From HGM13862 sp031553915 (GTDB taxonomy: Bacteria; Bacillota; Dehalobacteriia; UBA4068): a stretch of DNA of 64,000 nucleotides. Positions 44,113 to 52,211 of the stretch are shown one piece after another (positions within the stretch are counted from its first letter, which is position 1; each line of letters begins with the position of its first letter). The notes under the pieces are model-generated. The model had not been told where the DNA came from. It saw nothing but the letters and a program-made list of their open reading frames with translations, and did not search any database. The translations under genes were made by a program, and so were the position numbers. Where the stretch lies: NCBI GenBank assembly GCA_031553915.1, contig JAVBKT010000003.1:62001-126000 (forward strand). Reading direction: 5' to 3'.

Positions 44113-44757
44113 ATGAACGTTGGCGAAAAACTACAAACGCTAAGAAAAAGTAAAGGGCTATCCCAGGAACAGTTAGCGGAAGCCCTTGCTGTCTCCCGTC
44201 AGGCCGTGTCCAAATGGGAGCTTAATGAATCCATGCCGGACACGCAAAATATTATACAGCTAAGCCTCTTATTTGATGTCAGCACCGACTTTTTGCTTTT
44301 TGATGACAATGAGCAAACTGATCCGCTGGCTGCTTATAACAGCCAGCTTGAACGCAAGCAAACACAGCAGCGAATGCAAATGCTCTTTGCCGGCACTATC
44401 GGTATCAGCACTATTGGACTCATTTTCTCTATAGTGGCCTGGTTTACCTGGCAAACAGTATTCACTGTTGCTATTGGACTGATCATCGGCATCTGCGGCA
44501 TAATCGTTTTTGAGACGATGCTGGCCAAGTATCACCCAACTGACGCCGCTTATCGCCGCCGCAGCTTTTATAGTATCAACATTTGGCTGATTGCACCGGT
44601 GCCGCTGTTTTGGCTTGTTGAGCTGGCCATGCGCATGGCGCCCCGCCCTATTGGCTCCTTTGTCGAATTGGCGGTGATGATAATAGCCTATCTGCTGCTA
44701 TGCTCCCTGGTCAGCATTATGCTGATGAGGAAAAACTTGCGCAGAAACGCTAAATAA
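44113..44757 (+). CDS. XRE-family regulator with membrane C-terminus
   Basis: 214 residues. Start at 44113 follows GGAGG. The first ~70 residues are a Cro/CI-type helix-turn-helix (KLQTLRKSKGLSQEQLAEAL, VSRQAVSKWELNESMPDTQ). After a short linker come about four hydrophobic segments (FAGTIGISTIGLIFSIVAWF, VAIGLIIGICGIIVFETML and two more). Membrane-bound XRE regulators of this design are common in Firmicutes and may respond to membrane or cell-wall stress. Two direct copies of GCAACCTTGG (at about 44016 and 44069) lie upstream and could be an operator. The following gene encodes a Cys-rich protein 22 bp away. Confidence 0.85.
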   Translation: MNVGEKLQTLRKSKGLSQEQLAEALAVSRQAVSKWELNESMPDTQNIIQLSLLFDVSTDFLLFDDNEQTDPLAAYNSQLERKQTQQRMQMLFAGTIGISTIGLIFSIVAWFTWQTVFTVAIGLIIGICGIIVFETMLAKYHPTDAAYRRRSFYSINIWLIAPVPLFWLVELAMRMAPRPIGSFVELAVMIIAYLLLCSLVSIMLMRKNLRRNAK

Positions 44758-44779
44758 GCTTATGGGATGAGGAAAAGCT

Positions 44780-45193
44780 ATGGAGATGAAAGCGGAATTA
44801 ATTTCTCCTTGCGGGATGAATTGCCGGCTGTGCTATGTTTATAACCGGGAGAAGAATCCTTGCCATGGCTGCAATGGCCCGCAAGAGTTTAAGCCCAAAC
44901 ATTGCCAAAACTGCTCCATCAAGCATTGCCGCAAACGCCCGGAAGGCGGGCGCTGCCGTGATTGCGGTAACCCCTGCCGAACCTTTCTCAATATGGATAA
45001 GCAATACCGGGAAAAATATCATATGAGTATGCAGGAGAATCTGACCATGCTCAAAGAAAAAGGCATGGACGCTTTTTTGGCTGATCAGGAGCAAAAATAC
45101 CGCTGCCCCAACTGTGGGGAAATCGTCTCAGTCCATCTGCCCAAATGTCTGAAATGTGAAACTATTTGGGCTATTTCTTCCCCAGCTAAATAG
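44780..45193 (+). CDS. Cys-rich DUF3795-like protein, copy 1
   Basis: 137 residues with 17 Cys, arranged in CxxC-type pairs (SPCGMNCRLC, PCHGCNG, HCQNCSIKHC, CRDCGNPC, RCPNCGEIV, PKCLKCET). The opening ELISPCGMNCRLCYVY is the DUF3795 pattern, and the C-terminus adds a rubredoxin-like zinc ribbon. Likely a small cytoplasmic zinc or iron-sulfur protein of unknown role. GAGGAAAAG precedes the ATG. It follows the XRE regulator by 22 bp, so they are probably cotranscribed, and has its own terminator. Confidence 0.75.
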   Translation: MEMKAELISPCGMNCRLCYVYNREKNPCHGCNGPQEFKPKHCQNCSIKHCRKRPEGGRCRDCGNPCRTFLNMDKQYREKYHMSMQENLTMLKEKGMDAFLADQEQKYRCPNCGEIVSVHLPKCLKCETIWAISSPAK

Positions 45194-45197
45194 GCAG

Positions 45198-45226
45198 AAA
45201 AGCGACTGTTTTTCAGTCGCTTTTTT
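45198..45226 (+). terminator. Terminator between the two Cys-rich genes
   Basis: AAAGCGACTG and CAGTCGCTTT pair around a run of T, followed by TTTT. Confidence 0.9.
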
Positions 45227-45313
45227 ACTTGTATTATGCTATAATATTTGCTAGTGATAGCAAATATTTTTCTCTTTTAATTGTTTAACAGGACTAAGCA
45301 AAAGGAGCAGATA

Positions 45314-45634
45314 ATGACTAAAGAAACTTCCTGCTGCGGCATGATTTGTGCAGAATGTGAGTTTGTGCTTGAGGAATGCTCAGGCTGCCACCAAAGCCAA
45401 GGGCAGCCCTTTTGGATACACTTTACCCAGAAACCAGTATGCGATATTTATAACTGCTGCGTTGAGGTAAACCACTACCGCCATTGCGGCAGCTGCGATA
45501 AGCTGCCCTGTGCCAAATATACCGAGAACGAAGCTGACCTGACGATGAGCAGCGAGGACGCTTTAACAGTTTTGCAGATGCAACTGGCACAACTGGCAAA
45601 ACTGACAGAAGAAGAGAAACTGGCTGCTAAATAG
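45314..45634 (+). CDS. Cys-rich DUF3795-like protein, copy 2
   Basis: 106 residues with 12 Cys. Start at 45314 follows AAGGAG; the reading from 45281 has no site. SCCGMICAECEFVLEECSGC opens with the same CGMxCxxC pattern as copy 1, followed by KPVCDIYNCC and HCGSCDKLPCAKY. The C-terminus is a short charged helix. It is separated from copy 1 by a terminator and so has its own promoter (a TATAAT lies at 45240). Function unknown. Confidence 0.72.
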   Translation: MTKETSCCGMICAECEFVLEECSGCHQSQGQPFWIHFTQKPVCDIYNCCVEVNHYRHCGSCDKLPCAKYTENEADLTMSSEDALTVLQMQLAQLAKLTEEEKLAAK

Positions 45635-45719
45635 CAACAACTCACAGTACAAATATAGCACTCCTATATTAACGAAGACAAAACAAAGCGCAATATATCG
45701 GCACAGCGCTTGACGCAGA

Positions 45720-45754
45720 CTGACAGTTTTTACTATGCTGTCAGTTTTATTTTG
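45720..45754 (+). terminator. Terminator after Cys-rich copy 2
   Basis: CTGACAG and CTGTCAG pair across an 11-nt loop, followed by TTTTATTTT. Confidence 0.75.
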
Positions 45755-45791
45755 CCTTGACTGCGTTCAAATTTGCTCTGCGACAGGTAAA

Positions 45792-46676
45792 CTAGAGGTA
45801 TTCCTGCATCTCAGTCATATTCTGCCAATATCTTTTGGGCATATGCGTCATGCGGCAGCGTGGGTTTTCTCTCGCTTCGATAGCGATTGTTTTATAAAAC
45901 TGCTTCCATAAGGAGCGGTACTGCTCCTCTGCCTCCGGAACATCCGGAAAAACGACATTTTCCAGATGAATAATTTGCTGCTGCCCTTTTTGATAGATCA
46001 GCGCTGCCTGATGGACTTTATCATAAATCATAAAATCCTCTCTGCCAAAACGGCCGATAAAATGCGCAGACAGATAGGGCAGGACAAAATTTTTGGGGCT
46101 GATCGTTGCCGCCAGCACCTCGCCATAATCAGAAAAACGAATGAAACCCAGCAAAAGCTGCCGCTCTCCCAGCAGATGCTTTTCCGCAGCCAGCAAAGGC
46201 GCGACCAAGGGATGGCCCAGCATATATAAGGCGCTCTTGCCCTCCTGATAGGCAAAAAGCAGAAAACGCAGAATGGCGATTTCCTTCTCCGGCATGCAGC
46301 TGAAAAAAACATGCTCTATCAAAGCAAGAGCCTGTACGCAAATCTTTTGCGGTATCGAAGCATATACTTTTGTCGCTTTATCCGGCTCAGTAATAATCAG
46401 CTTTTGCGGCAACAGCGAGGGCTGAGCCTGCTGTGCTGCCTCAATGTTGACCGGCAATTCGTGAGCATAAACGCTTTGATAAACGCAGCACAGCAAGCCT
46501 TCGATGCTGCCGTCATAAAGATAAATGATATCAGCCGCTATGGCCAGAACTGGCCGCGGTTTTTCCCCCACCCTGCTGCCGGGCGCACTCTGCTGAGCAA
46601 ACAGCGGGCAAACGCCGCACTGGTGCCTGCGGCAATTAGCACAGCGTTTATGCTTTAGAGGGCCTCTGCCAGACAT
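45792..46676 (-). CDS. TIGR03915-family putative DNA repair/metabolism protein
   Basis: 294 residues. Segments AADIIYLYDGSIEGLLCCVY, HPLVAPLLAAEKHLLGERQL, LGFIRFSDYGEVLAATISPK and FVLPYLSAHFIGRFGREDFM follow the TIGR03915 family, which is always found beside the radical SAM protein that precedes it here. The N-terminus is Cys-rich (KRCANCRRHQCGVCPLF), possibly metal-binding. The pair is thought to modify or repair DNA; the chemistry is not established. The start overlaps the end of the radical SAM gene by 22 bp, so translation is coupled. The strong LexA-like box upstream of the pair supports a DNA-damage role. Confidence 0.85.
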   Translation of the reverse strand: MSGRGPLKHKRCANCRRHQCGVCPLFAQQSAPGSRVGEKPRPVLAIAADIIYLYDGSIEGLLCCVYQSVYAHELPVNIEAAQQAQPSLLPQKLIITEPDKATKVYASIPQKICVQALALIEHVFFSCMPEKEIAILRFLLFAYQEGKSALYMLGHPLVAPLLAAEKHLLGERQLLLGFIRFSDYGEVLAATISPKNFVLPYLSAHFIGRFGREDFMIYDKVHQAALIYQKGQQQIIHLENVVFPDVPEAEEQYRSLWKQFYKTIAIEARENPRCRMTHMPKRYWQNMTEMQEYL

Positions 46677-47989
46677 GCAACCGCCTCCTTTGTTGCCTCG
46701 GCAATCGATTTGACTTCCTTGGCCGGCGGCAAAGCTCTATCTGTTATTTCCGGGAACAGACTCAGCTGTTCTACGCCAAAGCTATAGATAGAGGGGTCAA
46801 TCAAGGCACGCATTGCCATGTTTTTACCGGCGCCCAAGCCATTGACCTGATCGCTGCAGCTGATAAAAAAGCGCGCCCGCTTTAAAACTACGCCAATGCG
46901 TTTCAGCTCTTCTAGCCCCAAACGGCCGTTGCGGCGGGCAATGATAATACGCCGCGCGCTTTTGGGCCCAATACCCGGCACACGCAGCAATTCCTCCTGA
47001 GAAGCCTTGTTAACATCAACGGGGAAAAACTGCATATTATTGATCGCCCAGTTGCATTTGGGGTCAAGATAGGGGTTGAAATTGGGGTTTTGCTCATTCA
47101 ATATTTCATCGACCGTAAACTGATATTGACGCAGCAGAAAATCAGCCTGGTACAGCCGGTGCTCACGCAGCAACGGCGGCGGAGACTGCACAGCCGGCAA
47201 ATGACTATCCTCGACTACGGAGATATAGGCTGAGTAGAAAACTCTTTTCAGATCATAACGTTGATAGAGCCCGTCCGCCAAACGGAGGATATGATAATCG
47301 CTCTCCGGTGTGGCGCCGATAATCATCTGCGTGGCCTGCCCCGCCGAGGCAAAGCTGGGCGCATGGCGGTAGGCGATAAGCTCTTGCTTGCTCGCAACCA
47401 CTCCCTCTTTGATCTGACCCATCGGCTGCAAAATAGCTTTTTTTGTTTTATGCGGAGCCAGCAGCTTGAGGCTTGATTCGCTGGGCAGCTCAATATTGAC
47501 GCTCAGGCGGTCTGCTACCAGGCCCAAACGCTGCACCAGCTCAGGGGAAGCGCCGGGAATAGTTTTGGCATGAATATAGCCCCAAAAATTGTATTGATAG
47601 CGCAATATCTCCAAAACACGAATCATCTGCTCCATGGTATAATCCGGGCTTTTTAGCACGCCGCTCGATAAAAACAGCCCCTCAATATAATTGCGGCGGT
47701 AGAACTGGATAGTCAGCTCTGCCAGCTCTTCTGGGATAAATGTCACCCGCTCCACCTCATTGCTGCAGCGGTTGACACAATATTTGCAGTCATAAACGCA
47801 TTCATTGGTCATCAGCACCTTGAGCAAAGAGACGCAACGTCCATCCGCCGAAAAGGTATGACAGCAACCGCAATTAACCGTGCTGCCAATGCCCCCGGGC
47901 GGCGTGGAACGGTTAGAGCCGGAGCTGGTGCAGGCAGCGTCATATTTAGCGCTATCAGCCAATATCGTTAGTTTTTCCATTAAGTCCAT
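46655..47989 (-). CDS. Putative DNA modification/repair radical SAM protein (TIGR03916)
   Basis: 444 residues. Start at 47989 follows GAGGTGGG. The N-terminal half is a radical SAM barrel whose cluster motif is NECVYDCKYCVNRC (CX3CX2C), preceded by an additional Cys group (TVNCGCCHTFSADGRC). Further on are GYIHAKTIPGASPELVQRLG and IIGATPESDYHILRLADGLY. The C-terminal part has a helix-hairpin-helix DNA-binding motif, LLRVPGIGPKSARRIIIARR. This matches the TIGR03916 family, the constant partner of the downstream gene. The reaction is unknown. The transcript starts under two LexA-like boxes. Confidence 0.9.
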   Translation of the reverse strand: MDLMEKLTILADSAKYDAACTSSGSNRSTPPGGIGSTVNCGCCHTFSADGRCVSLLKVLMTNECVYDCKYCVNRCSNEVERVTFIPEELAELTIQFYRRNYIEGLFLSSGVLKSPDYTMEQMIRVLEILRYQYNFWGYIHAKTIPGASPELVQRLGLVADRLSVNIELPSESSLKLLAPHKTKKAILQPMGQIKEGVVASKQELIAYRHAPSFASAGQATQMIIGATPESDYHILRLADGLYQRYDLKRVFYSAYISVVEDSHLPAVQSPPPLLREHRLYQADFLLRQYQFTVDEILNEQNPNFNPYLDPKCNWAINNMQFFPVDVNKASQEELLRVPGIGPKSARRIIIARRNGRLGLEELKRIGVVLKRARFFISCSDQVNGLGAGKNMAMRALIDPSIYSFGVEQLSLFPEITDRALPPAKEVKSIAEATKEAVACLAEAL

Positions 47990-47999
47990 TTTCCCACCT

Positions 48000-48059
48000 C
48001 GAACTTTTGTTTCAAACAAACGTTCGTTTATATTATAACAAATTCTCGCCATATTGCAA
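48000..48059 (-). promoter_or_regulatory. Promoter with two overlapping LexA-like (SOS) boxes
   Basis: On the minus strand TTGCAA (48054-48059), 16-bp spacer, TATAAT (48032-48037). Directly downstream lies CGAACGTTTGTTTG (minus strand, 48013-48026), close to the Bacillota LexA consensus CGAACRNRYGTTYG (one mismatch), and on the plus strand CGAACTTTTGTTTC (48000-48013) forms a weaker second box sharing one base. A repressor here would block transcription of the radical SAM pair. Confidence 0.7.
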
Positions 48060-48061
48060 GC

Positions 48062-48096
48062 AAAAAATGATCCCGGTAAAATTTACCGGGATCATT
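48062..48096 (-). terminator. Terminator of the glycosyltransferase gene
   Basis: AATGATCCCGGTAAA and TTTACCGGGATCATT form a perfect stem; on the minus strand TTTTT follows. Ends 13 bp downstream of the glycosyltransferase stop. Confidence 0.9.
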
Positions 48097-48108
48097 CATC
48101 ATAATCGT

Positions 48109-49326
48109 TTATATTTTACTGCTAATCAGCTGATCCAACCGCTGAATAATTCCCGGCCAGGAGTGGCTGGCAATTTCTGCTTTGATCTCAGCGGGGAAAA
48201 CTATTCCCTCTTCAATCCTTGCTATTTGCAGCAGCAATTTTTCTTCCAGTCTATTGATAAAGGCCGCAATATCCTCCGCATAGGGCTGATCAATATCATG
48301 GAGCCGCGGCAGCGGCACATATTCAATCACCGGGCTATCATTTACTTTTTCACCCAGCAGAGAGATCAAACCCTCAATCTCTGTTGCGACCACCAACAGT
48401 CCGCTGGCCAGGCTTTCTATTGCCATCAAGCCCAGCCCCTCATAATATGACGGCATCACAAAAATATCTTTATCCCGGATAAACTCCGCCAGTTCCCTCT
48501 GCGCCATCGCCGGAGCGACAGAGATATTCGGTGCAGACTGAACCGCCTCTGCCAAGCGCCAGGCATTGTCATCATAGGCATTGCCGATGATATGTAAATG
48601 CAAATTAGCCTTGCTCTCGCTGAGATGTTTAAAGGCCTGCACCAGCTCAAAAACACCCTTTGAAGGCGCAATTTTGGCGGCGAAGACTAAGTCAATATTT
48701 TTTTTATTGGGCTTTGCTATCGGGTAGAATAGTTTATCATCAAAACCGCCGCCCAAGGCGACGATCCTCTCGCTCGCAATAGCATAAAGATCAGCAATCT
48801 CTTGTTTTTGCGCGGCGCTGAGCGCCAGAACCACATCCAGCTGGTCCATATTAGCGGCATACCTTTGCTGCAATTGCGGATGTCTTTCCGCCTGGCGCAA
48901 ATCAGTATTATGACAAAAGCCAATTTTCAGCGCATCGGGAAAAATATCAATCGCCACAGCAGTCAAAAACCACAGATGATGCAAAATCACCACATCCGGC
49001 GCAAACTCCGCTTGGGCCTGCTGTAATTTTTCACGGAAAGCCTCTTGCCATTGCCTGATCATTTCTTCATCCATCCGGCTATAGACGGTGCTTTCATAGG
49101 GCATGATATCACTCATCCCCGGGATGGCAAAAGGCAGCTGCTTGGTTTTGAAACATAGCTGATACTGGTCGCAGGCAGGCAAGGCATGAAAACAAAAGCC
49201 ATCCTGCGTGGCAAAAAGAGCTTTTTGCGTATAGCCATAGCTCTTAAAGCCTTCGATAATATTCGTATAATAAATGCCGCTGCCTGTTTTAGCGGGCAGC
49301 TGCGCCAGCACATGCAAAACCTTCAT
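48109..49326 (-). CDS. GT4-family glycosyltransferase
   Basis: 405 residues. Start at 49326 gives the typical MKVLHVLAQLPAKTGSGIYY opening with a Gly-rich donor loop. The C-terminal domain shows VALGGGFDDKLFYPIAKPNK, the DLVFAAKIAPSKGVFELVQA motif and the nucleotide-sugar site PSYYEGLGLMAIESLASGLL with the E-x7-E pair. No membrane segment, so cytoplasmic or membrane-associated. Donor and acceptor are unknown; there are no other polysaccharide genes nearby, so it could act on a lipid, a wall polymer or a storage glycan. Single-gene transcript with its own terminator. Confidence 0.88.
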   Translation of the reverse strand: MKVLHVLAQLPAKTGSGIYYTNIIEGFKSYGYTQKALFATQDGFCFHALPACDQYQLCFKTKQLPFAIPGMSDIMPYESTVYSRMDEEMIRQWQEAFREKLQQAQAEFAPDVVILHHLWFLTAVAIDIFPDALKIGFCHNTDLRQAERHPQLQQRYAANMDQLDVVLALSAAQKQEIADLYAIASERIVALGGGFDDKLFYPIAKPNKKNIDLVFAAKIAPSKGVFELVQAFKHLSESKANLHLHIIGNAYDDNAWRLAEAVQSAPNISVAPAMAQRELAEFIRDKDIFVMPSYYEGLGLMAIESLASGLLVVATEIEGLISLLGEKVNDSPVIEYVPLPRLHDIDQPYAEDIAAFINRLEEKLLLQIARIEEGIVFPAEIKAEIASHSWPGIIQRLDQLISSKI

Positions 49327-49429
49327 TGATCCTTGCCTCTCTTTTTGTCGGGACTTAGCAGCCCAACAACCCTCTTTCTCGAGCCATTCTATCACTAGCC
49401 ATTAACGCCTGTCAACCAAGCGCGCAGAT

Positions 49430-49456
49430 AAAAAGAAGGGCATTGCCCTTCTTTTT
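49430..49456. terminator. Bidirectional terminator
   Basis: AAAAAGAAGGGCA and TGCCCTTCTTTTT form a 13-bp stem with T runs on both strands, ending the MBL hydrolase transcript (minus). Confidence 0.88.
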
Positions 49457-49477
49457 ATCTCTGATCTATCGGCAAAG

Positions 49478-50344
49478 CTATTTTTTATACAGCAAATATT
49501 TTTCTCCCGGTGTCAGCACCTTAAAACGCCCGGGATTATTAATCTGCGGACGGATTTCCTCCGGATCACAATTACACCAGCCAATGTCAGCTGCGTCATG
49601 CGTGCCCCAATGGTAGATGACAATATCAGCCTTGGCCATATGATTAGCCAGCATGATGGCATTTTCTACACCAAAATGGCAGGAAGGCGGGTCATCGGAA
49701 AAATCCATAAAAACCAAATCTGCGTCAGTATGCTGCATATGCTCAGGCAGCAGCATCGTATCGCCGGTATTCCAGATAATACCCTCTTGGCAATAAAGCT
49801 TAAAACCGCAGCAATCCTCCGGCTTAAAGGTATAATCAAGGTTTGGCGCATTATCCTGCCAGGGGTGGTCAGCCGGGGTAACCTCTATTTCCACTTCGCC
49901 AAGAGTAAAACGGTCATGGGCCTTAATCACCTTGATTCTTTGCGGCGGTATGCGCAAACGCAGCAATTCGTCTGCCGTATATTGGGTAGCATAATAAATA
50001 GCGCCGGACGGCAACAGGTCGACCACCGTCTTAAAGCCCAGATGGTCAAAATCCGTATGCGTGATCAATACCGCGTCCAGCTTTTTCACATCCTTGGCTT
50101 CGATCGGCACCGGCGCCAGCTGGGGGAAAAAATCAATGCCGTCATCATCCATAGTCTCACTCATCAAAGGGTCATAGCTGGCATAAGAGATAATCGGGTC
50201 CATCATAATAGTCGTGCCATGACTGTTGACAAATATCCCGGAGGCGGTTAGCCAATAAACGGCGGTTTCATTGTTCTTGGCAAAGGCGGCATCGATCAGC
50301 ATAATAGGAGCAGCAGCGCTTGCCTGATATTTCTTCTCGCTCAT
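49478..50344 (-). CDS. MBL-fold metallo-hydrolase (UlaG-like)
   Basis: 288 residues. The zinc site reads VLITHTDFDHLGFK (H-x-D-x-D-H variant), with further ligands in TPADHPWQDN and a downstream Asp in IIWNTGDTMLLPEHM. The motif WLTASGIFVNSHGTTIMMDP is typical of the UlaG/lactonase branch. GGGAGG precedes the ATG. It lies 23 bp after a HisD-family dehydrogenase gene in the same direction, so the two probably work on one small-molecule pathway, with the MBL enzyme opening a lactone or ester. Substrate unknown. Confidence 0.85.
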   Translation of the reverse strand: MSEKKYQASAAAPIMLIDAAFAKNNETAVYWLTASGIFVNSHGTTIMMDPIISYASYDPLMSETMDDDGIDFFPQLAPVPIEAKDVKKLDAVLITHTDFDHLGFKTVVDLLPSGAIYYATQYTADELLRLRIPPQRIKVIKAHDRFTLGEVEIEVTPADHPWQDNAPNLDYTFKPEDCCGFKLYCQEGIIWNTGDTMLLPEHMQHTDADLVFMDFSDDPPSCHFGVENAIMLANHMAKADIVIYHWGTHDAADIGWCNCDPEEIRPQINNPGRFKVLTPGEKYLLYKK

Positions 50345-50367
50345 ATGTAACCTCCCTTTCTTTTCCC

Positions 50368-51642
50368 CTATTTATGATATTTATTGAGACGCAAAGCAGC
50401 AGTGGCAGCATGGCCGGGTAAATTTTCCGCCACGCATTGGCGGTAAACCACATCGCCAATTTCCAGGCTGGCTTGCTCGCTACAACGCTGATAAGTAAGG
50501 GTTTTGATAAATTTTCCCACCCACACCCCACCGGTATAACGGGCAGCGCGGCTGGTTGGGAGAATATGATTAGTGCCAATAGTCTTATCGCCATAGGCAA
50601 CCGTGGTCTCCTCGCCAATAAAGAGTGAGCCATAATTGCGCAGCTGCGTGAGATAATAGTCCTGGTCTTCTTTTTTGACCAGCAGCTCCAGATGCTCCGG
50701 CGCCCAGTCATCGCTGATGGCAATGGCTTCATCAATATTATCGGCAATATAAACCGCGCCATAATTGGCCCAGGATTTCTCCGCAATATTTTTGGTGCCA
50801 AGATCAACAATTTGGCGCGCCAGTTCATCAAGACATTTTTGGGCATAGTCTTCATCATAGCAGATCAAAGCCAGGCAGCTGTTAACATCATGCTCGGCCT
50901 GTCCCAACAGATCGCAGGCTACCGTTTGCGGGTCAACACTGGAATCAGCGATGATGACTATTTCCGAAGGCCCGGCCAAAAGATCGATACCGCAACGCCC
51001 AAACAGCTGGCGTTTGGCTTCAGCGATATACTTGTTGCCTGCGCCGCAGATCATATCCACCGGATGCAGCCCATCCATACCAAAGGCAGCCATAGCCACT
51101 GCCGGCACCCCGCCCAAAACAAAAATGCGGTCTGCGCCAGCCTGCTTCATCGCATTGATCGTGGCTGCATAATAGCCGCCGCCCTTCATCGGCGGAGTAA
51201 AGGCATAAACATTGTCTACCCCCGCCACCTTGGGCGGGATAATACTCATCTGCGCTGAGCCAAACAAGGGATAGGTGCCGCCCGGGATATAGGAACAGAC
51301 TGATTTAACCGGAACATTTTTATGCCCGAGTATTGCGCCCGGCCTAATCTCAATTTCCACATCATGAAACATGCTCATCTGCTTTTCGGCAAAGCGGCGG
51401 ACATTATCCTGGCTATAGGCAGTGTCCTTGATAATCTGCGCATCCACCTTGCTGATAGCCCCGTTAATCTCAGCCTCAGATAAAGCGAAGCTTGGCGGGT
51501 TCCAGCTGTCAAATCTCTCACTATATTTGCGCACCGCATCCATGCCGTGCGTTTCCAAATCCAGCAGCATCTCGCTGACGCTTTTGGCTGTTTCCTGATC
51601 ATGTTCAAAAAGCCGATGTCCGCCTTCTTTGAATACTTTCAT
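50368..51642 (-). CDS. HisD-family dehydrogenase (HpsN-like, not for histidine)
   Basis: 424 residues. Start at 51642 follows GGAGAGG. The HisD fold is clear: VCSYIPGGTYPLFGSAQMSI, GAGNKYIAEAKRQLFGRCGI, LLAGPSEIVIIAD (NAD region), LLGQAEHD with catalytic His and zinc ligands, and APEHLELL. The stretch GDKTIGTNHILPTSRAARYT and GGVWVGKFIKTLTYQ is closer to the sulfopropanediol/HpsN group than to true histidinol dehydrogenase. No his gene is nearby; an MBL hydrolase gene follows at 23 bp. It should oxidise a primary alcohol to a carboxylate with two NAD. Substrate is inference. Confidence 0.82.
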   Translation of the reverse strand: MKVFKEGGHRLFEHDQETAKSVSEMLLDLETHGMDAVRKYSERFDSWNPPSFALSEAEINGAISKVDAQIIKDTAYSQDNVRRFAEKQMSMFHDVEIEIRPGAILGHKNVPVKSVCSYIPGGTYPLFGSAQMSIIPPKVAGVDNVYAFTPPMKGGGYYAATINAMKQAGADRIFVLGGVPAVAMAAFGMDGLHPVDMICGAGNKYIAEAKRQLFGRCGIDLLAGPSEIVIIADSSVDPQTVACDLLGQAEHDVNSCLALICYDEDYAQKCLDELARQIVDLGTKNIAEKSWANYGAVYIADNIDEAIAISDDWAPEHLELLVKKEDQDYYLTQLRNYGSLFIGEETTVAYGDKTIGTNHILPTSRAARYTGGVWVGKFIKTLTYQRCSEQASLEIGDVVYRQCVAENLPGHAATAALRLNKYHK

Positions 51643-51691
51643 AGTAATCCTCTCCTTTTTATTTGTACACAATATAAACCAGAAAATATGC

Positions 51692-51719
51692 AAAAAAATG
51701 GCTAAGTTGATTAGCCATT
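51692..51719 (-). terminator. Terminator of ybjQ-like gene
   Basis: On the minus strand AATGGCTAA and TTAGCCATT pair around a 5-nt loop, followed by TTTTT. Confidence 0.8.
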
Positions 51720-51731
51720 TTCCAACCTGTT

Positions 51732-52052
51732 TTATTCACAATAAACAGCAGTACCTGAAACAGTGACCATCAGCATATTGTTGCTAGCGCCCAATATCTC
51801 ATAATCAATATCCACACCCACCACGGCATTGGCTCCCAATTGCGTAGCGCGCTGTTCCAGCTCTGCCAGGGCGGCTTGCCGGGCTTCGATCAATTCCTTT
51901 TCATAGGAACCGGAGCGGCCGCCAAAAAAGTTGGTAAACCCGGCGGCAATATCCTTAACAAAATCCACACCGGCAATAACCTCGCCAAAAACTATGCCAT
52001 AGTATCTTTTTATCGCAAAACCCTCTATCGTGTTTGTAGTAGTAACTATCAT
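51732..52052 (-). CDS. YbjQ/UPF0145-family protein
   Basis: 106 residues. Start at 52052 follows GGAGG. The signature IVTTTNTIEGFAIKRYYGIV, FGEVIAGVDFVKDIAAGFTN, GGRSGSYEKELIEARQAALA and ELEQRATQLGANAVVGVDID is that of the UPF0145 family, a pentamer-forming heavy-metal-binding-like fold of unknown function. No signal peptide. Single-gene transcript closed by a terminator. Confidence 0.9.
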   Translation of the reverse strand: MIVTTTNTIEGFAIKRYYGIVFGEVIAGVDFVKDIAAGFTNFFGGRSGSYEKELIEARQAALAELEQRATQLGANAVVGVDIDYEILGASNNMLMVTVSGTAVYCE

Positions 52053-52211
52053 ATTTACCTCCATTTAAAATATTATCAATAATATTACGGATAAATTAAT
52101 TATACTCGGCTTGGCTGCGAGAAACAAGCCGGGGCAAAAGTTTTTATTCTATCAAAATCAAACCCGGCGCTTTGGCGCGGGGCTTGCGGATAATGCTGGC
52201 TTAATGTTTTG

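Noticed and set aside
49394..49410. Another end of the palindromic element (CTAGCCATTA)
   Set aside because: Only ten bases match and the rest diverges, so chance cannot be ruled out.
50368..51642. Histidinol dehydrogenase of a histidine operon
   Set aside because: No other his gene is near and the C-terminal segments fit the HpsN-like branch better.
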